Assembly (NCBI GenBank): GCA_030704615.1
Contig: CM060731.1
Location: 47,430,001-47,494,000, forward strand
Source of the DNA: Takakia lepidozioides
Lineage: Eukaryota > Streptophyta > Takakiopsida > Takakiales > Takakiaceae
Direction: 5' to 3'
Length of the DNA: 64,000 nt
The notes below the pieces were generated by a model that worked only from the letters and a program-made list of their open reading frames with translations, was not told the DNA's origin and did not search any database. This document shows, piece by piece, positions 45,605 through 56,731 of the stretch. The number at the start of each line of letters is the position of its first letter. Position 1 is the stretch's first letter. A program made the translations under genes and the position numbers.

Positions 45605-47980
45605 AGTGTGGTGCGAATTCTTGAGTACTCCGAGTGGCCCATGAAATTCTCTCCGCAGCTCTGCTGGAGAGTGAGATGTGGCGTAAAGACAGACCCAGAC
45701 TCTCGCAGCTGCAGCTCACCCTCGTCGCTCTCCATGTCTCACACACCCTCACCGACGGCTGCCTCGCTCTCTGCTCCCGCGCAGTCGAGACTCGAGACAA
45801 AACAGTTAAGCATCGCACAGTGCCAACATACCGACTTATGGGATCCACCGAGCCTGAGGTTCGGTTAATCTAGACTCTTCCAAACCTCAACGGATTGGGT
45901 TGCGGGGCCACACAGGTATAGCCTGGATTCAATCTTCAATCCTTCACAATATGTAGAGCAGTTTCATTCGCCCGGTTAATTCTAGAGTGGTCCAGGAATT
46001 AGCGTGGTCCAGAAAGAGGGGGCCAATGTATTAAGGCCACTTGTATTATTTAATGAAATGAAGGGTCCAAAAATTAAGGATTGACTTTCTAGCGTGGGCT
46101 TTCTAGATAGTTCTAGATCTAGTTGACTTTCTACATAGTTCCAGTTTCTAGATACTTCTACTATAGGTAGCAATTGAAAGGCCTTATGGGACAGGTGGGC
46201 GGTAGTATTCACTTCTCTTTTATGCTGGTAGGGGAAGGCTTGTGATGTTCGAGATGCAAAGAGCTTCGAAGCACTAATTGATTTGGCTAAGAGCAAGCTT
46301 GGTCATATTGACTGGCATACAGAAGCTGCATTATGATATCTGTAGAGAGAGCAAAAGGCAAACCTGCTAAACGCCAGAAATCTCGTCACGGGTGCTATAG
46401 GTGCTGCATGGATCAGACATGGAATGGCCATGGTATCGGTATGTGTCCTTCTGGAGTACCTAGCAGTATCCCACATGGGATCGCATAAGTAGAAGCATGA
46501 ATCATAGCTCTAGAAGTATCACACTAGACCAAGATTGTGCCCCCTCCTTGTATTTAGTCTAGAACTGATCCAGTGCATGTGTTTTCATGAACTGTTGTTA
46601 TTAATGTCGTGTGAGTGAGGAGGGATTATAGTTTTGTGAGGACGGAAACTAGTGCCCCAGTGTGGTGTTATGGTATTGTTGTGCTTTGTCGGTAACTGCT
46701 CCTGAATGCTTGGATTTCAAGCAGAGCCATGGCTGTGAACTGTGTAGGCCGAGTCCTCCCACCTTTAATAAGATGGAGTGCAATTCACAAATTATGATGA
46801 ATTGAGTGTATCTGTCCTAGATGAAACACAAGTACTAACATACATGTGCATATGTTTTTGTAACCTTGGAGTCTGACGTTTGCCTTGGAAATTTTACCAA
46901 TGTTTTGCAATGGACTGAAGTTATGACATCTGGAATAAATGCCTAGAGGCTTGTCACATCACTCTGCTGAGATAAATTGTAAGCTGAATGTTGTATGTAG
47001 CCTGTATAGTTATTTCTCTCCCTCTGCTCATAATTATGAGGCCAGGAGAATTTACAAGGATTAAATGGAAAGGAAAAGCAAATATCAGAAGATAGAGAGG
47101 ATATCTCAGTACTTTGATTTCATGGAGAGACCTGGGCTTTCCCCTTGGACTAGAACTGTCCCCTATCAACTCCAAATACAAATTCATAATCGATATATGC
47201 CATTCCATAATTCGATAGATGATCTCAACATTGGATGGAGCAAGACTAAGCCTAAATATATTGAAATAGAATGATAAAAAGAACCTTCAAAACTTCCTTT
47301 CCAGCGGAATGTTTGGGCTGAACAAGAGGGAACAGGCACTCCTGTGAGGAGGCACTTCGATCCAGTAGTGTCGAAGTAACAATCTCCCTTTCATCTCTGC
47401 ATCTATTTTTGGTTCGAAGGTAAATTCCTTGCACTAATATTAAATGCAGTCCAGTGCTGATGGAAGGAGAGAGAGAGACACACAGACAGAGAGAGCTCAA
47501 ATCTCCAATTTTGGTTTGTATGATTCCAGAAACTTTGAACAATTGCAGTTTCTACATGTCAGAACAAATATAAAACCCGGTGAAGGTCTGTGGTGCTTAC
47601 CTTAAAGGTGAGAGACTCATCTCTGAACCATAGAATCGCTGCTGATATAGAACCAGCAAAGAAATGTTGATGCTCTCTCCCACTGAGAATGCCAGGGTCA
47701 CCACACTGTAAGCTCCGGGCAACAGATGAAGTCAGACCAGTAGTTCGACATGCTCAGGTGATCATGCTCAGGTCATGTCTGTTGAACAGGTTAGGTGTTG
47801 TGCATCATGGCTCCTCCATTTAACATACATGTTGTCAAGGGTGCCATATAGACAAATGTTAGACTTGAATCCACTTTGGATTATGTGACAGTGATCCTGC
47901 TTTCCAGCTTCCAGGCCTTTCATCTTGATGCAATTATACGGACATAAGTATTTGAATCTGCCAAAATGCATGTAAATGAC
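45605..47980. other. Gene-free region upstream of ABCB
   Basis: The first several hundred bases should hold the ABCB promoter and leader. Beyond them I see short frames only. The part at 46000-46760 has the look of a decayed LTR or intergenic repeat (TTCTAGATAG words), but neither partner LTR nor coding domains are present. Confidence 0.45.
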
Positions 47981-48218
47981 TCCTTGGATTACAGTGTGTA
48001 GAGCCTGTTTTTAGTTGCCTTACATCACAGAGGATACTTGCCCAGAGAAAATGCCTCCTTGGATTACAGTGTGTAGAGTCTGTTTTTAGTTGCCCTACAT
48101 CACAGAGGCTACATGCCCAGAGGTTTCAGAAGAAAATGCCTCCTTGGATTACAGTTGTAGAGCCTGTTTTTAGTTGTCCTACATCACAGAGGACACATGC
48201 CCAGAGGTTTCAGAAGAG
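47981..48218. repeat. Tandem repeat, three units of about 75-85 bp
   Basis: Units start TCCTTGGATTACAG at 47981, 48056 and 48141, and contain AGAGCCTGTTTTTAGTTG and TACATCACAGAGG. Units 2 and 3 also share CATGCCCAGAGGTTTCAGAAGA, which unit 1 lacks. Confidence 0.88.
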
Positions 48219-49421
48219 GCATTGTGGAGTACTTTCTTGGTTGTCTTTCAAAAGTTGTGGTCATGAGGTGCCTTACTTTATCGATTCTGTCGCTGCTACT
48301 GAGGAATGAGGAACATATATGAAAGTGGCCAAGGAGCAGCTGAGCATCCGTAGTCTCAAGCCCCACAAGTACCTTGCAAGTTCTAGGGAGAAGACCTTGC
48401 GTATCCTACTTTCATGGGCTACTTAGGAAGAACAAGCTCTGAAGCTACGACCAATAAGAGTAGTCCTTACAGAGTAAAGCGAGTTTCTGCCTTCACTCTA
48501 CAACTGTGGGTACAATTCAATCCACAAAATTTGATCATACCTGAATTCAGTCAATCTCCCTCAGTCTACCGTCGTCAGCACACTAGGGTAACGTAGGCTA
48601 CTTCTATGGATCACTTCATCTTTGAGCAGAATCAATGGGACCTCCAGCCAAAGCTTAGTTCTTGTTGGGGCGATTGATCATACCCGATGACAGCTTCTTG
48701 TTATCCATCGCGATTCGTCAATCTCCTTCAATCTTTCCAACCCTGTATCGCAGCTATGGCGTCCTCCTACTAACTCCTCGGCAAAGTAGGAGAGTTTCGA
48801 GGATCGCCGCAGCGAGGCCGCGTTCGCGGGCAGCGAGAACGATAACTTTCCCTAACTATGGCTTATTTTAGCCATTATGTGCGGCCGCCATGTAGCCTGG
48901 GCTAACTAACCACAATTTAGCCAGCCACGGCTAGAGGTGGTTAGTTAGCCACCAGCGCGGCCAGGGCCTTAGGGCAAGCTTGGGCGACGGATCTTTGCGG
49001 CGCTAAGTCGGGTTTACTTAGACGTGCATCCGTTGAAGCAAGGCTGCCGGTCGCATATTGTCTAGAAAGTCTGCGGAAATCTATCTGGTGAGATTATAAG
49101 ACATGAGATTGGTCAAGAACTTTTTCCCGTTTACTGCAGTGTGTCGAGAAAATCAGAAATGACTAACCAACGCAACTAGGCTGGGACCCTCCGAACCAAC
49201 ACGCGCCCCTACCAAGTCTTCAGACCCGACAGACCATCGCCTGGAAGCCATGTGGTAAATATGCCAGGTGCCTCGGACCCTCCCTGCCACCCTACCCTGC
49301 CACTTTATCTCAGTCGGGTAGGCGGGCAGCATGAAAAAGTATCAGTGCGTCACCTTCCAAATATTCTGATACGCCAGACATATCCAACCCCAACTTTAGG
49401 GAGATGTCGACGATATATATA
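48219..49421. other. Gene-free stretch with a small hairpin
   Basis: No supported gene. At 48901-48950 a perfect 13-bp inverted repeat (GCTAACTAACCAC and GTGGTTAGTTAGC) with a 23-bp loop sits in a GC-rich setting (GCGGCCGC ... GCGCGGCC). It may be the end of a MITE. Confidence 0.5.
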
Positions 49422-50008
49422 GCTTCTCATTTAACAATAATAGGGTCATGATTGCGTGCACATGTGGCTGCGGCGGGGCCGCGTGTGGCAGAGGGGGTTG
49501 CCGAGGGTGGGAACACCCCTACCCGGACCCCGCCAATCCCTACCAGTATGCTTGTTGGGTCTGCCCAGCAAGCTGGTCTGCTGGGGCCCACAATATGCAC
49601 ATAAAGCATTAGTTATTGCAAGAGATTGCAAAAGTTGGTGGGTAGTGAGGTGGTTAAGAGCAATGAAAGTTAGCCATGATGTGTGGTGCTCAAGTCTCGT
49701 TACTGCGTAACATGGCAATGACATGTGTTATTAAATATATATTTTGTCGGAGGGTCCAAGCCGGTCTGCTGGAGAGGTGCCAATCCGCTTGTCAATCTGG
49801 AGGGCAACCTAGAAGGTTGGAGTCGGTTTGTTGGAAGGTTTGCCCAGTCCGCTAGAAGGTCCGCCGTGGTAGATTAACAAGGACTTAGAAAAATTTCAGA
49901 ATCTCGCCGACCCGGTGAATGGGCGGTGGGCTTATGAGCTCACCCCAAGGGCCCGTACTGGCAGGGCCCGCCCGTGCATTCATGACCCTATTATTAAACA
50001 ATGAGAGG

Positions 50009-50009
<1 letters not shown>
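49422..50009. mobile_element. TIR element of about 588 bp, non-autonomous
   Basis: The left end (GC.TCTCATT, then AATAATAGGGTCATGATTGC) and the right end (complementary, through GCATTCATGACCCTATTATT to AATGAGAGGC) form terminal inverted repeats of about 35 bp with a few mismatches. Both ends abut ATATATA runs, so the target was an AT dinucleotide tract and the exact duplication cannot be read. No transposase frame lies inside. A DNA-transposon derivative is the simplest reading. Confidence 0.7.

Positions 50010-50010
<1 letters not shown>

Positions 50011-50036
<26 letters not shown>
50011..50036. repeat. (AT)n microsatellite
   Basis: Thirteen TA units immediately beside the TIR element above. 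A second run of similar length is at 54242-54268. Confidence 0.9.
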
Positions 50037-50039
<3 letters not shown>

Positions 50040-50043
<4 letters not shown>

Positions 50044-52138
50044 TGATGCCAGCCGGAGCTAGCATATATAAGAGCTCGTTCCCCATGCGGGTACTGTCCA
50101 TTTTCAAGGATGGGATCGGAACCAGGACTGTCACACCGTGGCGTGTGGCGTGAAGGAGGGTGGTGTGTTTAGGAGGTAGTTTGAGGTTTTCTTTAAGGAT
50201 GTGGACTTTGTGGCTATGTGCGGCTCTTCTTACACCTGCAGTAATAATGGTCAGGGGAGCCGTGCTCGATCCGTGTTGGCGAAGGGCGTGTATCAAGGGT
50301 TCATATTTGTTGCGTTTATATTGATTGGAATGATGGAGATATCCATCATGGAAGAATGTGAATTCTATAATATGGACAACAAGGTTGGTCCTGTTGGTAG
50401 TGTAGAATAGATTGGGAGTCCATAGATGAAGAGGATTTCAGGGCATAGTCTTGTCAGACAGTAACAAGGGCATGACACGTGCATGGCAGGAGCCAAGTTG
50501 GGACTGTGTGGTCCGACGATCTTCTTTGGTATATTCCTGCATTGATGAGGTTGACCCATCTAAATTTAGGATGCAACACTAAAAGTTTGAGGAGATGACT
50601 GACCCCTTGACTATGGCACCCCTTGACTATGGCGGGTAATGCGGAGTCCGTGGATCATGGGGTGTGTACACCGGAGAAGAAGGTGGGGCAGGTTTCATTT
50701 GTGGGGGACATTGCGGACTAATTAAGGTAGAAACACCCAAATATGAGCAGGTCTCAAAAATGGACCCCTATTTTTGGGGTGTAAACTGGTCCCGCCTGCC
50801 CTTAAATGGCGACCTTAGTGCCAACGGGCTGATTTAGGTTCCTTCATGGGCATTGTGGGCCCCATGGTGCTTTGTTAGATGAACAAAAAGTACTGAATAT
50901 TGTGACCAGCGTATTTGCCAAATGGAGGCCTTTTATAGGATACCTTTTGCTCTTGTGGGCCGAGCTGTTGGGTGAGTTATTGGGCCATTTCAAGTGCACA
51001 TCTCGTGCATATCAGGTCACATGTAGGCTTCATATTAGATAATATTTCAGTGAGTTATGGTACCCTCTATAGCTCAGGCATAGCATTTTTGTGCCCTGCC
51101 ACTTTGATAATATATATCAATTAGCCACTTCGTCCAAAATTCATGCAATTCAAACCACAAGCTGTTTGTTCAATTGCTCATCCAGTCATATAATTTTTCC
51201 CCTTACTACACCAATTGTATGGGCATATTTGCTTAAGCGCTCACATTTGGGTGTAACTACCTTACATGATGAGGCAAGTTCTATGTAAATTTCATGTCAA
51301 GTGATAAGCTGGAAATTTGATAGGGTTGTGAAGTTCTTATGTAGAGGCCTAAACTTAATGAGCGGCTAGTCCTGCATGGCTCCTCTTTGTGAATAGTGAA
51401 ATCTAATTTCATCCATAACAAACTTGAAAATTCATCCATTTATTTTTCATAAATTGTTCAATAAGAGAGATGTTACATGAGGGAGGCGATACCTGGAGAA
51501 GGCACATCAAGAAGTAATTTTCAGCAACCTGGAGAGGAGGTAACATCTGGGAAAGGCACAACGGGGGCTTAGCGATTTTTGACACTGATGGTTAGCTAGT
51601 CTCCTCTTTGGAGTAAAGAGGAGCCAACAAAGTTAAACCAATGGTACAACCATACAATGAAAGTTTGTGGAGATAGAATGTATACTTAGAAGCATGATTC
51701 AATAAATAAAAAGTTTATATGCCATGTGGCATTGGGTCTTAAATCTGTAGGAAAATGGCAAAACACTTTAGTACATTACGGATTAATGTAACCCATTCAT
51801 TTGAGTAGTAATTGTATCCTAGAACAATAAATCAAGGCCCTTCAAAAGAAAGGCCAGATAAACTCTGAACCTTTCATCATGAAGGGCTAGAAGAAAATGT
51901 AACTTGCAAATGAAAGTCTATGTTTAATAATGAAGGCTTGAGGGTACAAGTGCTTTTTGCATTGTGAGTCGTGTCAGGGACCTATAGGGCCAACCAAGTT
52001 GCAATTTTTAAGTTGGAAGTTGCAATAGCCATTGGAATTTGAAAATTGGAGGTTCCAAATTCCAATAGATATTGCAGTTTTACCAATTTGCCAAATTCTA
52101 TTCCCATTGCATGGGCCCTACATGCAGGTGAAGAATTG
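50040..52138. other. Gene-free stretch
   Basis: I see no gene, RNA gene or strong repeat here. Frames are below 70 codons and without motifs. Confidence 0.5.
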
Positions 52139-52438
52139 AAATCTAAGACCAAGTGCAATTTCCTATGTGTCCCACTGCGTCTCCTATGTCGAGGCCTAAG
52201 TGCGACCTCTAGTGTAGCCTATGCCATTGGCCCATGTGTGAAGAATTAAAAATCTAAGACCAAGTGCAATTTCCTACGTATCCAAGTGCGTCTCCTATGT
52301 CGAGGCCCATCTAAGCCCAAGTGCAATCTTCTATTCATGTATCCAAGTGCATCTCTCATGTAGAGGCCCAAGTGTCATCTAAGCCCACTTAGTGCAATCT
52401 CCTATGTATCTAAGTACGTCTCCTATGTCAAGGCCCAA
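52139..52438. repeat. Degenerate tandem repeat, four units of about 60-80 bp
   Basis: Units hold AAGTGCAATTTCCTA, then TATCCAAGTGCGTCTCCTATGT and CGAGGCCCAA, with gradual decay in units 3 and 4. A single further unit-like piece (CCAAGTGCAATCCCCTATGTATCC) occurs at about 54575-54600. Confidence 0.85.
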
Positions 52439-52529
52439 TTTATTTTTTTCAATGAATTTATTGAGTAGTAATATATCCAATCATTATTAATACCTATATC
52501 TCCTGTCGAGGCTCCATTCATTGTCCTAG

Positions 52530-52625
52530 GAAAGCCCACTTTGCTATTTTTCGGGAGTTTCCAACGACCAAAAGTACTTGAAATTCGATATCTCCCACAC
52601 CTTAGGTCCAAAAATCATGAGATCT
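52530..52625. repeat. Dispersed repeat, copy 1
   Basis: About 95 bases starting GCCCACTTTGCTATTTTTC and ending CCAAAAATCATGAGA recur at 54636-54730 with about 80% identity. Both copies follow pieces of the AAGTGCAAT tandem repeat, so the tandem repeat and this segment move as one larger unit. Confidence 0.8.
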
Positions 52626-52919
52626 ATAATGAGTATCATTCAACCATGGTTATTGTTTATCCAACGAAATATCACAAATTTAGTTTCGTATTTTGATTTC
52701 GGGGTGAGCAAATTTTGTTTTGTCAGGGAATTATTCCAAGATGTTATGGGAATATTTTTTCAGAATCTTCCACTGTGCTCACATGTGCCCGTGTCTGTTT
52801 CCTTTTGGGTTTAAAGGAAGGTTGCATTTAATTGCTAGATTTCTAATTAATTGGTCAGAAATACAAAGACCTTTTAAAGTTGGAACTCATTATGCTTCTG
52901 TGAGCAATGCAGAATAATT

Positions 52920-53012
52920 GCGGGGTGATTCCCCCTCTGTAAGCCTTCACGGCCGCTGGTTGTTATATTTTTCTTAATACATCTCCGGGCTCCGTTCCCC
53001 TTTTCAGAAAAA
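52920..53012 (+). mobile_element. LINE 3' end fragment
   Basis: Contains GTAAGCCTTCACGGCC, followed by TTGTTATATTTTTCTTAATACATCTCCGGGCTCCGTTCCCC and an A-rich end, the usual look of a plant L1 3' UTR. The 16-base word is shared with 61244-61259 on the other strand. Confidence 0.6.
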
Positions 53013-53789
53013 AGAAATAGTTGGAGTAGAGTTGTCTAGGCCACTACAAAATGTCACCTCTAGGAAAATAATCCCACTGAAAAACTTCTGTGGCTTTGAT
53101 TTTTCACAAATTTTGACATTTTGGCAACATCAAAGTGCTGCCAGCTGCAATACAGCTCTAGACCATAAAAATAATGGACGTTGAAAAATTCAAATACCTT
53201 AATTTTGAGTTCAGAAGAACTTATTTAGGGTGGCTTATTTAGAAAATAAAAATTACAATTAAAATTATCCTTTGGCACTGGCCAAGTACCAATCTGTCTA
53301 AGACTCAATTTTAGTCTTTAAGAAAAAACAATTAGGCACTTATTCACCTTTGTAATAATGTTTTTTCCCAAAATGCTGGAGGCAACTGACGAGATTTCCA
53401 ATTAGATGTCTACTGAAATATGCATGTCATCCATGCATGAAAAACCCTTTGAGATCAAGGGCCCTTCTCAATGTCTTTGTTGGGGAACATTGATATACTA
53501 CTTATCCAAAGGGATCCCTATCTCCTCAATAATACCGGTCTCTCCCTCACAATCCGTATTAATGAGTTTACATTTTGTCATGGATCAATGTTATCCATAT
53601 CAATCCATCATTAACAAATGGGAAACTTGTACTAGGCTCCCTCTGTCAACATGGATGGCATAGTGCCTAGTTGATTATTATTGGTGCGGGTGAATTGGAT
53701 GACCCGGAAGTCAATTGGCGCTATCAGAAAATGCGGATCTTCAAGGCCAAAGCTCAGCTCAACTTTGGCCTTGAACTTGTTCTCCTCCG

Positions 53790-53843
53790 TTTTTTAATAA
53801 AGTTTTTCAGGGCCACTGTCCCTGTTTGGTCCCAAAAAAAAAA
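53790..53843 (+). mobile_element. Poly(A)-ended retrosequence tail
   Basis: An AATAAAG signal at about 53796 is followed by TTTTTCAGGGCCACTGTCCC and a run of 12 As at about 53834-53845. This is the signature of an L1-type or L1-mobilised insertion. The body before it carries no recognised domain. Confidence 0.55.
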
Positions 53844-54635
53844 AAGTGCGGTTGTAAGGGGTAGTGGATAGCCACAACATAAATTTAAATTGTAAGCAAA
53901 ACCTCAGACTACCACCACAATGTCTTCTTGCCCAAAATTTTGCTGCTATCTTACAACACTTATTCTCAACAAACACAAGACTGAAATCGGTCATCTAGTC
54001 ATTTTGTAGGTAGATCATGCTTGATAAAGCTCACCTCCAGAAGAGGCAGTCCCAAGAGGTTGTTAATTCCGGTTGGTGTCATCTCTCTCTTTCATCTAGT
54101 TTATCCAGTTCATATCTTGGTGATATGATGACTTTAATAAAGAGAAATAGATCTGTGGAGATGGACCCAACAAAATTAAATTTTAAAAATAAAAACTGGA
54201 CAAATACTCCAAAAGAAATTGTTCATATTATTTATTTTTGGATATATATATATATATATATATATATACTAACCACAAGAGGGGTCACACCATTGTTTTG
54301 CATATTTGTTAGAAATTAAAATTTGAACCTGCTTTGATGTTACATCTATATTTGTTGAGCTTAGATCTACCACCTTGGTTTTCTGGTCATGTGTTATTTG
54401 TTAACTTTTTCCGTGCTCACTTGGCTCATGTGAATGTTGAGACTGGATTCACACTGATTAGATGGAAAGGAAGGAGGAAATGGGCTGTAAATCAGCCTGA
54501 TTTACAGCCCCAAGCTGCTACCTTTATAATACATTAAGCTAGGAGAAAAAACTGATCCACGTACGTCCCCAAGTCCAAGTGCAATCCCCTATGTATCCAG
54601 AGGCCCTGCAGTTTGGGAGAACTCCACGTCATTAA

Positions 54636-54730
54636 AGCCCACTTTGCTATTTTTCACAAATATCCAGCGGCCAAAGGTACCTGAAATTCCATATCTCCCA
54701 CATCACACCTCCAAAAATTATGAGACCAAG
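54636..54730. repeat. Dispersed repeat, copy 2
   Basis: Second copy of the segment at 52530-52625, 2.1 kb downstream and in the same orientation. Confidence 0.8.
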
Positions 54731-55935
54731 TCGCACCACCCCTCCTCATCGAGGGCTTTCCAATGGTACCAAGCACCAGGGTTTGGGCCCTGCAGTTTGG
54801 GAGATCTCAACGCTGCAAAACAAAACAAAACAAACAAACTACCTTTCGTCATATATTGATCACATCACCTTTCCTTTTTTTAAAGGGAAACATTGGGGAC
54901 CGACTGCTCACAAATCAGGCCCCTATTTCACATCCAATTCCATTACATTTAGTTCCCCTCAGTTCCATAACATTCATTTCCATTATACTCAATTACCTTA
55001 GATTTATCCCTTCAGTTCCTCTCAGATTTATCCTAATATCATATATTCCGTTTCTAAACTTCGTATTTAAATTTCAAGTGTTACATTTTGCTTTCCCCTG
55101 CAATTTTATTTTATTTTGATATTTATAATCCTACCTACATAGATATAGATTTAGACTTGCAATATGAAAATCTTTAAGGGGTGGAGCCATTAGGCGACTA
55201 ACCATTTGTTTCCTTGCACTGTACAAATCCATGTAATTGAGTTTGCGTTGACAGCAGTATCGGTTTATGTATCAAGAAACATGAGATGCTCCCCCCAAGA
55301 GTGCTGGTAGATTTTGATTACCTCTGTGACTGCTACCGTATGTGAAAGTGAGGAAGTCCCAATAGCAGAGCTAGAAGAGTCAACTACTTTTCAGAAAGTA
55401 GACAGGCCACAAATAATTTGAGCACGACAGGTACCTAGTATGCTAGGATTTCACAGGTTTAATCATGACAAACTTTGTGTAAATATTCAATTTTGATCTG
55501 ATTGCACTTTCATGTGTAGCTCTCTAGACTGCATTTGTCAACAAAGTTTTCCCCTTCTCCCATCTCATCACAGTAGACAGCTGAGCTTGTGCCCGTCCCT
55601 GCCTTATTTGGGTTTTGAAGAACTGAGCATTCATGGGGGCACCTACAGTAACAATGGTGCCTGCAGCCGCCGCATGTTTTTCAAGCAACTCGGGGTGTCC
55701 TCATAAAACCAGATTGCACCAGGGTCTTACAGATTGCAGTGCAGCAGGAGAGGAGGACGAAGTTTCTGGACAGTGGAATGAGACCAGTTGCCAAAAATGC
55801 AAGCCGCAAAAGTTGAGAATACAGAGAAGCATTGGACCGCATATTTTACAGACTCTAATCAATGGTGGAACGATCAAGGCAATAAGGTGAATGGCTGTTA
55901 TGGTACAGCATAAGCAGAAAGCAAGATTAAAGATA

Positions 55936-56367
55936 GTGCTCTCTCTGACTCTTTTTGTTGTGCCCTTGGCCACAAGGCCCAACAAACAATGTCTTAGGAG
56001 TACATTATCTTACTGTGCCCCTTCACCTTTAAACTGACTGGCAGGCTAGTCCTCATGATGAATGGGCCTCAATAATGGATGCAATCTAATGAGTAGGGGC
56101 TACAGTAGCTACTATATTATCCACTTTCCGAATGAAGTCCTGACAGAATGAAGTCCTGACAGTCTCTCTGACTCTTTTTATTGTGCCCTTGGCCACAAGG
56201 CCCAGCAAACAATATCTTAGGAGTCCATTCTCTTACTGTGCCCCTTCTCCTTTAAACCGACTGGCTCCTCAAGATGAATGGGCATCAATAATGGATGCAA
56301 TCTGATGAGTAGGGGCTACAGAAGCTGTACTATATTATCCACTTTCCCAAGAAAGTCCAGACAGTCT
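55936..56367. repeat. Tandem duplication of about 215 bp
   Basis: 55936-56151 and 56152-56367 are about 88% identical. Shared landmarks are CTCTCTGACTCTTTTT, GTGCCCTTGGCCACAAGGCCC, GATGCAATCT and TGAGTAGGGGCTACAG. They join at a shared AAGTCCTGACAG. The second copy lacks a short GCAGGCTAG stretch. Confidence 0.9.
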
Positions 56368-56731
56368 GCAGAGCCACTGGTTTGATGAGATTCATCGAGA
56401 GCACAATAGCTCGTCACATTCCCCATTTCAAGCCAACCATTGACATTAAACAGTTCAAGCGGTAATAAAGAGCCTTTCAAATGCACCAGGATGGAACATC
56501 AAGGAAAGCCACACTGAAGAAGAAACCGAAATGAACGGTCGGACACAGGAATGGTGTCTCATAAATTAGACAGTCAAGTCTAACGGTTGCCACATCAACA
56601 TCTTCTTCTCCCAGCTGTTAGACCTCCCCCACTGCCTTCATGAGTGTGCAGTGCAAATGTGCTCAAGACTAGTAACCATATCGTCCCCCATATTATCACG
56701 GTGTACCGGTCTGGAAACCGCTGAGCTTGCC

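Larger units (their letters stand above)
52440..55935. other. Gene-free AT-rich region with repeat remains
   Basis: Apart from the listed repeats I see no gene. The short frames at 53406-53663 and 54763-55119 are Phe/Leu/Ile-rich, as expected of AT-rich non-coding DNA. Confidence 0.5.

Noticed and set aside
46000-46760. Solo LTR
   Set aside because: No matching TG...CA boundaries, no TSD and no second copy in the window.
47981-48218. CRISPR-like array
   Set aside because: The genome is eukaryotic, units are contiguous diverged tandem copies of 75-85 bp, and there is no repeat-spacer alternation.
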